DNA from: Candidatus Gastranaerophilales bacterium
GTDB taxonomy: Bacteria > Cyanobacteriota > Vampirovibrionia > Gastranaerophilales > Gastranaerophilaceae
Direction of reading: 5' to 3'
NCBI GenBank assembly: GCA_944323255.1
Contig: CALURU010000005.1
Span: forward strand, 1 to 64,000
Length of the DNA stretch: 64,000 nucleotides
Part shown: positions 52,941 to 62,114 of the stretch, one piece after another
Layout: every line of letters starts with the position of its first letter
Position numbering within the stretch: the stretch's first letter is position 1
Notes under the pieces: generated by a model
The model's input: only the letters and a program-made list of their open reading frames with translations
The model's database searches: none
Told to the model about the DNA's origin: nothing
Program-made: the position numbers and the translations under genes

Positions 52941-54002
52941 TTAGCAATCTAAAATATGTTGCTTGTAATTTAAACCAAATGCTTCTGCTAATTTAACAGG
53001 CACAGCATTTCCTACTTGTTTCCCCCATGATGTAACACCTGCACCTTTAAATTCAAAATCCATAGGAAATGATTGGATACAAGCAGCTTCTCTTGGCGTT
53101 AAAGCTCTATTTTGCTCTGGGTGTCCAAATCGTCCATTTGATAAACTTGTACATTTTGTTGTTAAAGTAACAGAAGGTTCGTCCCATTTTAAGCGACCAT
53201 AAACATCTGCATGACCTTTATGTGTATCATAACATTTTAAAGCTAATTCGCCGTTGCAATTGGCAATGCTTTGGCCTTCTTTAATATTTTTAATTCTTGC
53301 CAAATTAATTTCAGAAAGTTTAGCAGATTTATGATTCAATACTTTTTTGCTTTCACAACCAGCGGCTAATTTTGGCAATGAAGAAATAGCGTCTCTTACT
53401 GTAATAAAAGGTTTTTCACAATTTGGACCGTGAGTAGCCTGTGGGAAAGGTATCTTATTAATTTTGCTAGCAATTAAAATTAAGCGACGTCTTTTTTGAG
53501 GAACACCATATTCTTCTGCACAAACAATTTGAGGACCAGACACATGATAGCCTTTAACTTTTAATTTTTTTTCAAACTTATACAATGGTGATTCATTTGG
53601 CTTTAATTTTTTCATTCCAGGAACATTTTCAAAAAATATAAAATCAGGTTCATATTCTTCTACAAAACGAGAAAACTCATCTAATAAAGAAAATCGTTTA
53701 TCGTCTTTTGAAAATCTTTTTTTATTTTGACTAGAAAATGGTTGACAAGGAGCACAGCCACAAAAGAGAATATAATTATCTTTTTGATATTTATTTATAT
53801 ATTTTTTTAACGAATCGGTTTCTATATTTCTAATATCGTCATTTAAAAACAATTCTGGTTTTATATTATGTTTATATGTTTCGGCTGCGTCTTTATCGTT
53901 GTCGATACCTACAACAATATCAAGTCCTGCTTGCTTGAAACCTTGTGCCGTTCCGCCGCAACCAGAAAAAAAATCAAAAACTTTAATTTTTTTCTTTGAC
54001 AT
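52941..54002 (-). CDS. DNA (cytosine-5) methyltransferase
   Basis: Methylates a specific cytosine at C5. 353 residues with the motifs in order: I FDFFSGCGGTAQGFKQAG (9-26), IV CGCAPCQPFSSQ (catalytic Cys86), VI FFENVPGM (ENV at 125), VIII PQKRRRLILIAS, a target-recognition region of about 90 residues, and X GKQVGNAVPVKLAEAFG. It is downstream of the OLD-type gene on the same strand (44-bp gap), making a putative two-gene unit. No conventional restriction endonuclease is seen. Target sequence unknown. Confidence 0.95.
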   Translation of the reverse strand: MSKKKIKVFDFFSGCGGTAQGFKQAGLDIVVGIDNDKDAAETYKHNIKPELFLNDDIRNIETDSLKKYINKYQKDNYILFCGCAPCQPFSSQNKKRFSKDDKRFSLLDEFSRFVEEYEPDFIFFENVPGMKKLKPNESPLYKFEKKLKVKGYHVSGPQIVCAEEYGVPQKRRRLILIASKINKIPFPQATHGPNCEKPFITVRDAISSLPKLAAGCESKKVLNHKSAKLSEINLARIKNIKEGQSIANCNGELALKCYDTHKGHADVYGRLKWDEPSVTLTTKCTSLSNGRFGHPEQNRALTPREAACIQSFPMDFEFKGAGVTSWGKQVGNAVPVKLAEAFGLNYKQHILDC

Positions 54003-54045
54003 TTGTAAATACCTCTATGAAAATTCTAACACATAAAATATTACA

Positions 54046-55869
54046 TTAAATGATTTTATCTAAAATGTTTACTTTTATTTGTGAAATATAAGGAGAATTG
54101 CTTTTAATCCACTTTCGAACAAATTCTTTCTCTAAACACTCAATGTTTTTTGAAGAATCATCTTCATAAATAATTTGTGCCAAATATCTGAATTTTTCTT
54201 TATAGTTATTTATTGTTGAAAATTTTTCTAAATGTTGTTGTAATTTAGAAATTTCCAGAGCTTCTAACTTATTTTTACAATATTCATCTGACCAAATAAT
54301 TTCTTCGGGTTTACTTGCTGGCAAATAAGATAAATGATTTTTTCCATAATTTATAAATGCTTTCCTTTGTTCAATTAAAATATGATTAGGGGTATTGCTA
54401 TCATTAACAAATAATTTAGACATTTTTGATATCCCTGTTACATTTTTAATATTATCTTCTAAAAGGCTTAAGCTAATTTCCGAATCACTAATAGTGTTTA
54501 AGTTTAAAAATTTTGTTTCAGTTTCTTTATCTCCATCAAGAGCAAAATAATAATTTTTATTTACACTTTCATCAAATCTAGTTGCTAAAGAAGCTGCATC
54601 TTGGTATAAATTATCTGCACCACCAAAATTAGTTCTTATGCTTATATTTTCATAATTTATAGATTCCTCTTCTTTGTATTTATCCCTTACTGCAATTATT
54701 ATATTTTTAGCTAAATTGTCTTCTACAAAGATTACAGGTGTTGATAATAAGGAAAAACCTACTACCTTAAATGCCGCTTGATAAGAAACATTTGCTAAAA
54801 CCTCAAATGCGCCAGAAATTTCTTCTCTAAAGACTTTTATTGATTCCTTTGGAAGTCCATTAACAAAACTAGGCGAATGAGTAGAAACAACTACTTGAAG
54901 TCTTTTTTCTAATATTTGACTTAAAAGAAAATCTCTTAATTTTTCTTGTGCTAGTGGATGTAATGAAACTTCTGGTTCATCTAATAAAATTAATGAACCT
55001 TCTGAAGCATTTAAGACTTTGTATACTAGGATTGAAGCTGACATTTCACCGCTACCAGCAAATGCCTCAGAATAATTTAAGTTGTCTGTTTTAAATAAAA
55101 TTGAAGCACCATAACTTTCAAAAAGGTGGTGATAAACCAATTTTGCTTCTGTATAATTTTTTCCCAAGATTTGATTTATACATTCTAATTCTTTTTCAGT
55201 AAAATCAATAGGTAGTTCATTATAGTATTTTGCTCCATTTGAATGAGGAATTACATATTGCTTGGATTCGTTAAATACTTTTTTAAGCTTTTGTCCTTGA
55301 TATCTTAAATAATCCTGCTTTTTATTTGCACTAATATTTGGCTTTGTATGTCTTTCCCCAAAATAAAAATATTTATCAAAAGCACTTAATTCACCCCTAA
55401 AATCAATATAAACAACTTTTTTACTTATTCTGGGGTCTCTTACTTTTGTTGTCATTCCATAACTCTGAACTGGTTCTCGCTTTTCCCAATAATCAGGGTC
55501 ATTTTTTCTATACACAGCTTGATATAATACTTCATATTCTATATTATTATTTATGTACTTGTACCAAATAGTTGGCCAAACCGCTGAAATTTTGGGATAT
55601 TTTGAAGATACGTCTTTTTGAGTTATTTCATCTATTGGAGTTGAAAACCAATTTTCGCTGGGTGAATTCCCTTCGGGACATCCCTTAATAGCTTGTAAAC
55701 AAGAGCTTTTGCCACAACCATTTTGGCCAATTAACACAGTAAGTGGAAATGTAAAATTAATCTTTGAACCTATCTTAATATTTTTAAAATATGGTAGGTT
55801 AATTTCTGTTATAAAATTATCAAATTTACCATTATTAAAATCTTCTTTTATTTTAGCTATAATATCCAT
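54046..55869 (-). CDS. OLD-family ATPase with C-terminal TOPRIM domain
   Basis: 607 residues. ABC-type ATPase: Walker A LIGQNGCGKSSCLQAI (47-62), signature-like FAGSGEMSASILVYK (about 267), Walker B ILLDEPEVSLHPLAQEKLRD (about 296) and H-loop VVVSTHSPSFVNGLP. Then a TOPRIM-type nuclease domain with VIFVEDNLAKNI (Glu near 379) and YFALDGDKETE (DxD near 445). This is the architecture of class 1 OLD nucleases, many of which defend against phage. Its pairing with a cytosine methyltransferase suggests a self/non-self mark. It could also be a stand-alone OLD defence protein. Confidence 0.85.
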   Translation of the reverse strand: MDIIAKIKEDFNNGKFDNFITEINLPYFKNIKIGSKINFTFPLTVLIGQNGCGKSSCLQAIKGCPEGNSPSENWFSTPIDEITQKDVSSKYPKISAVWPTIWYKYINNNIEYEVLYQAVYRKNDPDYWEKREPVQSYGMTTKVRDPRISKKVVYIDFRGELSAFDKYFYFGERHTKPNISANKKQDYLRYQGQKLKKVFNESKQYVIPHSNGAKYYNELPIDFTEKELECINQILGKNYTEAKLVYHHLFESYGASILFKTDNLNYSEAFAGSGEMSASILVYKVLNASEGSLILLDEPEVSLHPLAQEKLRDFLLSQILEKRLQVVVSTHSPSFVNGLPKESIKVFREEISGAFEVLANVSYQAAFKVVGFSLLSTPVIFVEDNLAKNIIIAVRDKYKEEESINYENISIRTNFGGADNLYQDAASLATRFDESVNKNYYFALDGDKETETKFLNLNTISDSEISLSLLEDNIKNVTGISKMSKLFVNDSNTPNHILIEQRKAFINYGKNHLSYLPASKPEEIIWSDEYCKNKLEALEISKLQQHLEKFSTINNYKEKFRYLAQIIYEDDSSKNIECLEKEFVRKWIKSNSPYISQIKVNILDKII

Positions 55870-56079
55870 AAAAACCTCATTCTACTATTGTAATAGAAAA
55901 CATTCTTTTACACATGAATATTAAGAAAAATTAAGTGGGGTTAAATATAGTGCTAGTATTCGCAACAATTTTAAAATCTTAGTGCGTGAATATTTTTTCT
56001 TTCTCGATAAAATTTAATCAATAGCCCTTATTCCAAAGAATACCGGCTAGTTAAGCGAGTTATTTTATAAGGAGGAAGA
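55870..56079. other. Intergenic region between divergent island genes
   Basis: 210 bases without a recognisable gene. It must contain the promoter of the minus-strand OLD-methyltransferase pair and of the small plus-strand gene. An AAGGAGGAA ribosome-binding site sits at its right end. No clear -35/-10 pair or operator palindrome was identified. Confidence 0.5.
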
Positions 56080-56280
56080 ATGAAAAATCTTGAAACAAAA
56101 GTCGAGGAAATCCAGCATTTGCTTTTTGAGGCGAGGTCGTTGGTAAAGATTTGTGCCTTAGCTTCGGATTCTTGTATTACAGATAAAGAATTGCAGTTAC
56201 GGGATAACCTGGAAATTTACGAAGTTCTACGCAAAGTAAATCTATTGCTTGCAAATATAGAGCATATCTTAGATACCTAA
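56080..56280 (+). CDS. Small helical island protein
   Basis: 66 residues with AAGGAGGAAGA six bases before the ATG, one of the best ribosome-binding sites here. All-helical by composition: LETKVEEIQHLLFEARSLVK and YEVLRKVNLLLANIEHILD. Two cysteines (KICALASDSC). It overlaps the convergent regulator by 4 bp. Function unknown. Confidence 0.6.
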   Translation: MKNLETKVEEIQHLLFEARSLVKICALASDSCITDKELQLRDNLEIYEVLRKVNLLLANIEHILDT

Positions 56281-56492
56281 AGAGTCTCAAAAAATTGTGC
56301 AAGCTTAATATCAAAGGCTTTGGCTAACTTGAATATTTTATCAACGCTCGTGTTTCTTTCGCCTCGTTCCACCATTCCTATAAAATTATTTGATAGTCCG
56401 ACTTTTTCAGCAAGTTCAGATTGAGTTAAGTCTCTTTCAATTCTCAACTCTTTTACTCGACGTCCAAAGGCTTTTAATTCTTTTTTGCTCAT
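56277..56492 (-). CDS. XRE-family regulator of the island
   Basis: 71 residues from the ATG at 56492 (MSKKELKAFGRRVKELR). Helix-turn-helix: RDLTQSELAEKVGLSNNFIG and MVERGERNTSVDKIFKLAKA. It is a minimal Cro-like repressor, of the type that controls genes of integrated elements. No strong ribosome-binding site. It is divergent from the PDZ gene. Confidence 0.82.
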   Translation of the reverse strand: MSKKELKAFGRRVKELRIERDLTQSELAEKVGLSNNFIGMVERGERNTSVDKIFKLAKAFDIKLAQFFETL

Positions 56493-56591
56493 CAAAATAA
56501 TTATGATTGCAATTTGTAACACTTAACACAAACTGACCGTGTTATTATTTCTGCTTTTGTTATATATTATTAGTGTTCGAGGTGATAAAGT

Positions 56592-57347
56592 ATGTTGAGA
56601 AAAATTTTTACAATTTCATTATTAATAGTGGCTCTAATAGCTGCAAATCCTATAAGTGCTATTGAAGAAAGTAATGGTTATCTTGGATTTAATATGTATA
56701 GGTTTCCAAAACCTAAAATTGCAAAAGAAGTTACTATTATAAATGTTTTTCCTAATTCACCGGCATGGAAAGCTGGTATAAGAGTTGCAGATAGAGTTTT
56801 AAAAGTTAATGACGTTGATGTTACTGAATCCTCTGTTGCGGATATTCAAAAACTTATTGTTGGTAAAATTGGCGGAAGTGTTAAATTAACTTTAAAAACT
56901 AGAGAAGGGGTAAAAGATTTTATTGTTGCAAGAGCAGCTCTTGATATAAATAAATTATCTATTTATCCACAATGGAAAGATTTTTGCGGTGATAAATCTT
57001 CAGACCATGAAATTTGTTTTATTCATGCGAATGATATTGTTAATAAGAAATTTGAGTTAGGGCAAGGCCCTTTAGCAATAAGTTTAAAAGGACGCAATAT
57101 TGCACAAAGGCGTTATGCCTTTGAAAATGACTTATATTTATGCAGTGAAACTAAAGACCCCGCTTTATGTTATATGCAATTAAGACAAAATATGCAAAAT
57201 CAAAATATTGTTAATCAGATGAGACAACAACAAGCTACTCAAAATGTTATTCAAAATTTAAACCACTTAAACACAAATCTTGAATTACAAAACATGAATC
57301 AAAATTTATACAACATTAATAATAGTATTCAAATGTTGAGGTATTAA
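56592..57347 (+). CDS. Secreted PDZ-domain protein
   Basis: 251 residues with a signal peptide (ISLLIVALIAANPISAIEES). PDZ domain at about 30-110: YLGFNMYRFPKPKIAKEVTI, NVFPNSPAWKAGIRVADRVL, KVNDVDVTESSVADIQKLI. The C-terminal 100 residues end in a Gln/Asn-rich repeat (NQMRQQQATQNVIQNLNHLN). No protease domain. A GAGGTGATAAAGT site precedes the ATG. The membrane protein gene follows by 6 bp. Role unknown; peptide binding outside the cytoplasm is likely. Confidence 0.8.
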   Translation: MLRKIFTISLLIVALIAANPISAIEESNGYLGFNMYRFPKPKIAKEVTIINVFPNSPAWKAGIRVADRVLKVNDVDVTESSVADIQKLIVGKIGGSVKLTLKTREGVKDFIVARAALDINKLSIYPQWKDFCGDKSSDHEICFIHANDIVNKKFELGQGPLAISLKGRNIAQRRYAFENDLYLCSETKDPALCYMQLRQNMQNQNIVNQMRQQQATQNVIQNLNHLNTNLELQNMNQNLYNINNSIQMLRY

Positions 57348-57353
57348 AAATTT

Positions 57354-57812
57354 ATGCTAATTATTGTTTTGGTAGCTTGGGTTATTTTTGTATTGTTACT
57401 AATAATATACCTTTTCAAGAAATATTTATACAATGATTTATTTAATAACGAATTGCGACAAGCAAGACAAATTCAAACAAAAAAAGAATTAGATTATTAT
57501 AACAAAAGAATTCCCGCAAACACTATCATAGGGAGTGATAAAATAATAAATAGTTTTAATTGGGCTGCATTCTTGATTCCTGTTTTATGGGGTTTATTAA
57601 ATGGGGCATATAAAATTTGCTTAGTAGGTTTAATACCTATTCCAATAATTCCTAATGTAGTCGCGGGAATTTTTGCAAATAGATTAGCTTTACCTAAGTA
57701 CTATAAAACTCTTGAAACTTACAATTTTGAGCAAAAAGTTTTTGTTGTTATTGGTATTATAATTAATCTTATACTTATTCCTTTAGCTTGGGAAACAATT
57801 GTTTTAAGATAA
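57354..57812 (+). CDS. Small membrane protein with DUF2628-like core
   Basis: 152 residues. An N-terminal helix (LIIVLVAWVIFVLLLIIYLF), a charged cytoplasmic segment, then SFNWAAFLIPVLWGLLNGAY and a pair of further helices. FNWAAF and the Trp-Gly pair are typical of DUF2628-type proteins. Probably transcribed with the PDZ gene (6-bp gap). It overlaps the convergent gene by 9 bp. Confidence 0.65.
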   Translation: MLIIVLVAWVIFVLLLIIYLFKKYLYNDLFNNELRQARQIQTKKELDYYNKRIPANTIIGSDKIINSFNWAAFLIPVLWGLLNGAYKICLVGLIPIPIIPNVVAGIFANRLALPKYYKTLETYNFEQKVFVVIGIIINLILIPLAWETIVLR

Positions 57813-58625
57813 ATTTAATTTTTTTAGTTCATTATTAATAAATTTTTCATCAGAATAAGATAAATCCTCAAAAGAAGTATCTACTCCAAAATCAGAAAGT
57901 TTGGCAAATGATTCTTCGCCCATATCATAGATTTCTTTTGTTCTAACAATATATTGAATGTTTAAATTCTCTTTTAATTGTTTTTCGCAAAAATCTATAA
58001 ATATTTTGACTGCAGTTTTTGCACTATTTGATTTTCGGATTCTATCTATTAATGTCTTTTTTCTTCGTGCAAATATTGCATAATGACAATTAGGGTCATG
58101 GTATTCTGGGTTTGAGCCGCTCAATGTAGTACAATCAACACTATGACAAAAATGTTTCCGCTCATCAAATTCAATATATTCTTTATTTCTAATAAAACTT
58201 GGGGCTTTAAATTTATCTATAACACCACAATAAATACATTGTTTATAGGGCTTCTTAACCTCATAAGATATGTCATCTTCAAAATCGAAAAGAGCAATAT
58301 ATTTAACATACACCAATAGCCAATCCATTGCATTTGGCTCTGGACTCATTGTTTGGGTTATTTGGTATTTTATTACTTGCGGTAATGGTGAAAACCTATC
58401 AGCTAAATTATATGAAAGAGCTCTAAAAAATTGTATTAATTGTAAATTATTTAATTTTGTTATTGGCTTAATATATTCTTCTATAAAAGAATTTTCTTCT
58501 ATTCCTAAATTTTTTGCTAAATACTTTTGAGAATCTTCTCCAATATCATAAATTCTGTCTGCTTTTTCCTCAAACCAGGCAATAAAGGCTTTTTTTAGTT
58601 CTTTTTCGTATTTTGTTTTGTTCAT
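57804..58625 (-). CDS. Zinc-cluster protein of unknown function
   Basis: 273 residues. Central cysteine/histidine set: QCIYCGVIDKFKAP (about 131-144), KHFCHSVDCTTL (about 160) and YHDPNCHYAIFARRKKTLID (about 178). The spacing C-x2-C, C-x4-C and H-x3-C suggests two bound zinc ions. The C-terminus is helical with SAKTAVKIFIDFCEKQLKEN. It is possibly a nuclease-like or nucleic-acid-binding fold, but this is a guess. It lies alone on the minus strand within the island. Confidence 0.6.
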   Translation of the reverse strand: MNKTKYEKELKKAFIAWFEEKADRIYDIGEDSQKYLAKNLGIEENSFIEEYIKPITKLNNLQLIQFFRALSYNLADRFSPLPQVIKYQITQTMSPEPNAMDWLLVYVKYIALFDFEDDISYEVKKPYKQCIYCGVIDKFKAPSFIRNKEYIEFDERKHFCHSVDCTTLSGSNPEYHDPNCHYAIFARRKKTLIDRIRKSNSAKTAVKIFIDFCEKQLKENLNIQYIVRTKEIYDMGEESFAKLSDFGVDTSFEDLSYSDEKFINNELKKLNLS

Positions 58626-58751
58626 TTTATATTCCTAAAAGTAGCTAGTGCATATTATAAAATTCACTAGATAATTAAAATATAACTTAAATTTATATTC
58701 CTTGCAAGGAGTAAGCAATTAAGACAAATAAAATAATAAGGAGAAATAAAA

Positions 58752-61676
58752 ATGACAAATTTTACAATTGAAGAAATAGAAAAATTCTTAGGTTACAGTT
58801 TAAAAAAAGTTGGAGTTAATCAATATTATGGTCCATGTCCATATTGCAGGCAAGAGGGCGGAGATACAAAAGGTGATAATTTAAACTTTAATCCAAACAA
58901 AGGTATTTTTTGCGGGGTAACACCAGATAACGAACATGGCAAACGATTAGCACAAGAAATACTAAAAGCCAGATATGAAGGAAAAGAAACCTATAAAAAA
59001 GTATCAGAGCTTAGTTATAGCGAAAAGGACATTGAAAAATACAGTTCAAATCTTTTAAATGACAAGAAAATGTTAGAACTTGTAAAAGAAGCTACCGGAT
59101 TAAGTGAAGAAGTTATCAAAGAATGTAAAATCGGTTTCAGTAAAGAAAGCAAAGTTTTTGTTTTTCCAATGGTTGCACTTGATGATACAGTTACTGGGCT
59201 TGAAATTAGAGTACCCGAGAATCACAAAGGCAAGTTCAAATTCATTTGCAAGACAAAAGGTTATACTAAAGATATTGAAAAATGTTTATCTAAAATCAAT
59301 TCTCCTAAAGAAGCAAAGAAAGCAATTATTTGTGCGGGATATAAAGACGGGTATGCTTTTTATCAGTATCTAAAAGATTTAGGTCAAGAAAATGATTATC
59401 AAATTTTGACAAATACTAATGGCGAACCTAATACAGCAAGAACTTTAGAAACGCATATTGAATATTTGCAAAGATTTGAACAGGTAATTTTGTGCTTAGA
59501 TAATGATAAGGCCGGAAAACAAGCAGTTGAAAAGGTTGAACAATCAATTCCTATTGTTTTCTATAACTTAAATTTAGGCAGGCTTGCAGGAATCAATGAA
59601 TATATAAACGATTTTAATGACCTTTACAAATATATTAAAAGCAAAAATATTACAGAGGATATTATAAATAAAAATGTGAAACTGTCGGTTCATTCAATAT
59701 TAAAACTTTATTTGAACAATCCAAATGCTGACTTAGGACAGAAAAAATCTATTCAAATTGATGATAAACATGCTTCTGTTATGTCATATTTTAAAGCTGG
59801 AATTTATCCATTTAAAAATAATTACTACGAAATTAGCTATAATCCTGATAATTCGGAGTTAACATATACCAGAAAATCTAATTTCACATTAAATATATTG
59901 CGTACAATAATTTTTAACTCTCTTGGTTTTGAAAATCAAACAGAATATCGATTGGAAGTTGTTACAAACATCGGTAAAAGAACAACAAAACCGAAAATTC
60001 TTACACAAAAAGAACTTTTGGATATTAGAAATTTACACGAAATTTTAAAAGAAGGCGGAATTCATTTGCATATTTTCAACGATACGCAACTTAAAAATAT
60101 CATATTGGAAGAATTAAACAACTTGAATGAAGAATTAAATATCTATAAAAATCCGTCTTTAATTCATCATCAATCTAAGCCGTACTGGATTTACAAAAAT
60201 GCGATAGTTGATTTAGAAAGTGGTAACATTCTTACACCAACAAAGGAGAATAAAAATATTATACAATTAAACCCGCATAATTCTGTCGCATTGGATGTTG
60301 ATAAAGGAATGTATGCACCTAGTTTATATGTTCCTAATATGAGCTATGCTGATTTTATAGATGCAAATAAAGATGATGAGTTGATTTCTGAGTTTGCTCC
60401 AAAATCCAAAACTATTGAATCACTTATCGCTAAGACATTGTTCGTTAATACATTACGAACATACGGAAATAAGATTGAACCGTTCTTGTCTCTTGGAACA
60501 GCACTTATGAGTCCTTTTGTTAATATATTATTTGACAAAACTATGGGATATCCGATTAATTTCGTGTATGGTGAAGCAGCAAGTGGTAAAAGTAATCTGC
60601 TTCAAACAATAGCTTATTCTTTTGGATTTGATACAAGGTTTTTAAGCAGCGGAAATGATACGGCATTAAATTTATTGCATAACATGGAGTATTACAGCAG
60701 CACTCCGATATTATATGCAGAAATTGAAGGATACATGCGTAAAAACTTTGAAACAACGGTCAAAGCTGTATATGATAGAAATGCAAGAAAAAGAATGACT
60801 GCATTTGGTAAAAATCAAGATATTAAAGCAATAAATGCTACTTTAAATTTTGCAAGCAATGATAGAGCGCATAGGAATCCACAAACAGCAACAAGACTTG
60901 TTTATACGGAATTTTATAAAGATGATTTCAACCCACAAGAAGCAAGTAAAATAAACAACATCAGGGAAAAATATCTTTCTTGTGTTTTGCCTAAAATCCT
61001 TTTAAGATTCAATGACAAAGAAAAGCTATATACTGATTTGAAAAACAAATGTAAAATTATTCAAGAATTCAACCCAAATCTGGATTTAAGATGTGTAAAT
61101 AATATAGCGATTGCAATGTTGGGAATGGATTATTTGTTACAAGTAGCTGATTTTAATGTCGAATTTAAAGAGGGTGAAGAAGTAAAAATCCTTAGTCAAA
61201 ATCTTGAAAAATATGTAAAATCTCATCAAGCTATAATACATACGGAAGATTGTTTTGAGAAGTTCATGCGAATATTTTTAAATCTCGCAAAAAGCGATAA
61301 GATAAAATTTTGTGGCGAATATATTTTTAATGAAAATAAACGCGAATTAAGCATATATGTTGAAGGAACTTATCAATTATTTAAGAAAGAGTATAAACAA
61401 TCAGAGGAAAATGGTGTTTATATTCCCGATAGTAAGGATATAAGGATTCAAGCGCTTAAAAACGAATTTATTACTTATAAGTCTAAAAACTTTGGAAACA
61501 AAAAGACGCAGCGAGCACTAATTATTCAAATACCTGAAAATGACGAGTTTTTAAATTACATTTTTGATGAATTAGTTAAGCACCAAGAAGAAATCGCAGA
61601 GCGTGAAATGCAAAAGTCCAATCCTGTTTATACACCATACATGGATTTAAAAGCTGCAAATGCGGATTTGGTATAA
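58752..61676 (+). CDS. Primase-helicase replication protein of the island
   Basis: 974 residues. N-terminal CHC2-like zinc finger GPCPYCRQEGGDTKGDNLNF (27-46) and GIFCG, then a TOPRIM-like domain with AIICAGYKDGYAFYQYLKDL (about 188) and VILCLDNDKAGKQAVEKVEQ (about 247, LDNDKAG as in primases). The C-terminal half is a DUF927/D5-like helicase: Walker A VYGEAASGKSNLLQTIAYSF (about 604) and Walker B PILYAEIEGYM. It fuses primase and helicase functions for autonomous element replication, as in satellites and plasmids. AAGGAGA precedes the ATG. It lies upstream of xis and int in the same direction. Confidence 0.85.
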   Translation: MTNFTIEEIEKFLGYSLKKVGVNQYYGPCPYCRQEGGDTKGDNLNFNPNKGIFCGVTPDNEHGKRLAQEILKARYEGKETYKKVSELSYSEKDIEKYSSNLLNDKKMLELVKEATGLSEEVIKECKIGFSKESKVFVFPMVALDDTVTGLEIRVPENHKGKFKFICKTKGYTKDIEKCLSKINSPKEAKKAIICAGYKDGYAFYQYLKDLGQENDYQILTNTNGEPNTARTLETHIEYLQRFEQVILCLDNDKAGKQAVEKVEQSIPIVFYNLNLGRLAGINEYINDFNDLYKYIKSKNITEDIINKNVKLSVHSILKLYLNNPNADLGQKKSIQIDDKHASVMSYFKAGIYPFKNNYYEISYNPDNSELTYTRKSNFTLNILRTIIFNSLGFENQTEYRLEVVTNIGKRTTKPKILTQKELLDIRNLHEILKEGGIHLHIFNDTQLKNIILEELNNLNEELNIYKNPSLIHHQSKPYWIYKNAIVDLESGNILTPTKENKNIIQLNPHNSVALDVDKGMYAPSLYVPNMSYADFIDANKDDELISEFAPKSKTIESLIAKTLFVNTLRTYGNKIEPFLSLGTALMSPFVNILFDKTMGYPINFVYGEAASGKSNLLQTIAYSFGFDTRFLSSGNDTALNLLHNMEYYSSTPILYAEIEGYMRKNFETTVKAVYDRNARKRMTAFGKNQDIKAINATLNFASNDRAHRNPQTATRLVYTEFYKDDFNPQEASKINNIREKYLSCVLPKILLRFNDKEKLYTDLKNKCKIIQEFNPNLDLRCVNNIAIAMLGMDYLLQVADFNVEFKEGEEVKILSQNLEKYVKSHQAIIHTEDCFEKFMRIFLNLAKSDKIKFCGEYIFNENKRELSIYVEGTYQLFKKEYKQSEENGVYIPDSKDIRIQALKNEFITYKSKNFGNKKTQRALIIQIPENDEFLNYIFDELVKHQEEIAEREMQKSNPVYTPYMDLKAANADLV

Positions 61677-61883
61677 CGCAATTTATTTGCAATCCAAAAA
61701 GGTTTGTAAATAAAGGGTTTTAGCTAAGAATTGCATTATTACAAAGTTACAAAAAATATTTTATTATTTTAATTAAAAAAAGTAATTTTGCAATTTAAAC
61801 AAAAATCTAGTCTTAAACTCATATAAAACAAACCTTTCGGAGATTGCAAAAATAATTGCACAAAATTACGAAAGGAACAAAAA
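61677..61883. other. Intergenic region before the excisionase gene
   Basis: 207 bases without a gene. GGTTTGTAAATAAAGGG at 61700 and ACAAACCTTTCGG at 61829 include a partial inverted repeat. A GAAAGGAAC site serves the xis ATG. It is a likely location for control of integration/excision, but no promoter stands out. Confidence 0.45.
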
Positions 61884-62054
61884 ATGTTAATAACCATAAA
61901 GGATGTGTCAAAAATTTTAAAAATATCAGAATCTACTCTTTACAGGTGGGTTCACAAACGGGATTTCCCGTTTGTGAAGCTCGGGGGAAAGCTAAGGTTT
62001 TCACAAGACGAGATTCAAGAGTACATAAAGAAAAATTCTGTTAGCAATTTGTAG
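61884..62054 (+). CDS. Excisionase-type HTH protein
   Basis: 56 residues, too short for many gene callers. It is a MerR-like/HTH_17 winged helix: TIKDVSKILKISESTLYRWV, HKRDFPFVKLGGKLRFSQDE, IQEYIKKNS. This is the standard Xis/AlpA-like form that steers a tyrosine integrase toward excision. AAAGGAAC lies upstream. Sixty bases before int, on the same strand. The coding sequence itself contains CAAACGGGATTTCCCGTTTG, a perfect 20-bp palindrome. Confidence 0.88.
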   Translation: MLITIKDVSKILKISESTLYRWVHKRDFPFVKLGGKLRFSQDEIQEYIKKNSVSNL

Positions 62055-62114
62055 TCAAAGCGCTTACAGAAAGCCGAATACACAGCATAATAAAAATAAA
62101 AGGATTAAAAAACT

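Noticed and set aside
54046-55869. PARIS or Gabija system
   Set aside because: PARIS has separate ATPase and TOPRIM proteins, and Gabija pairs its OLD protein with a UvrD-like helicase. Here ATPase and TOPRIM are fused and the neighbour is a methyltransferase.
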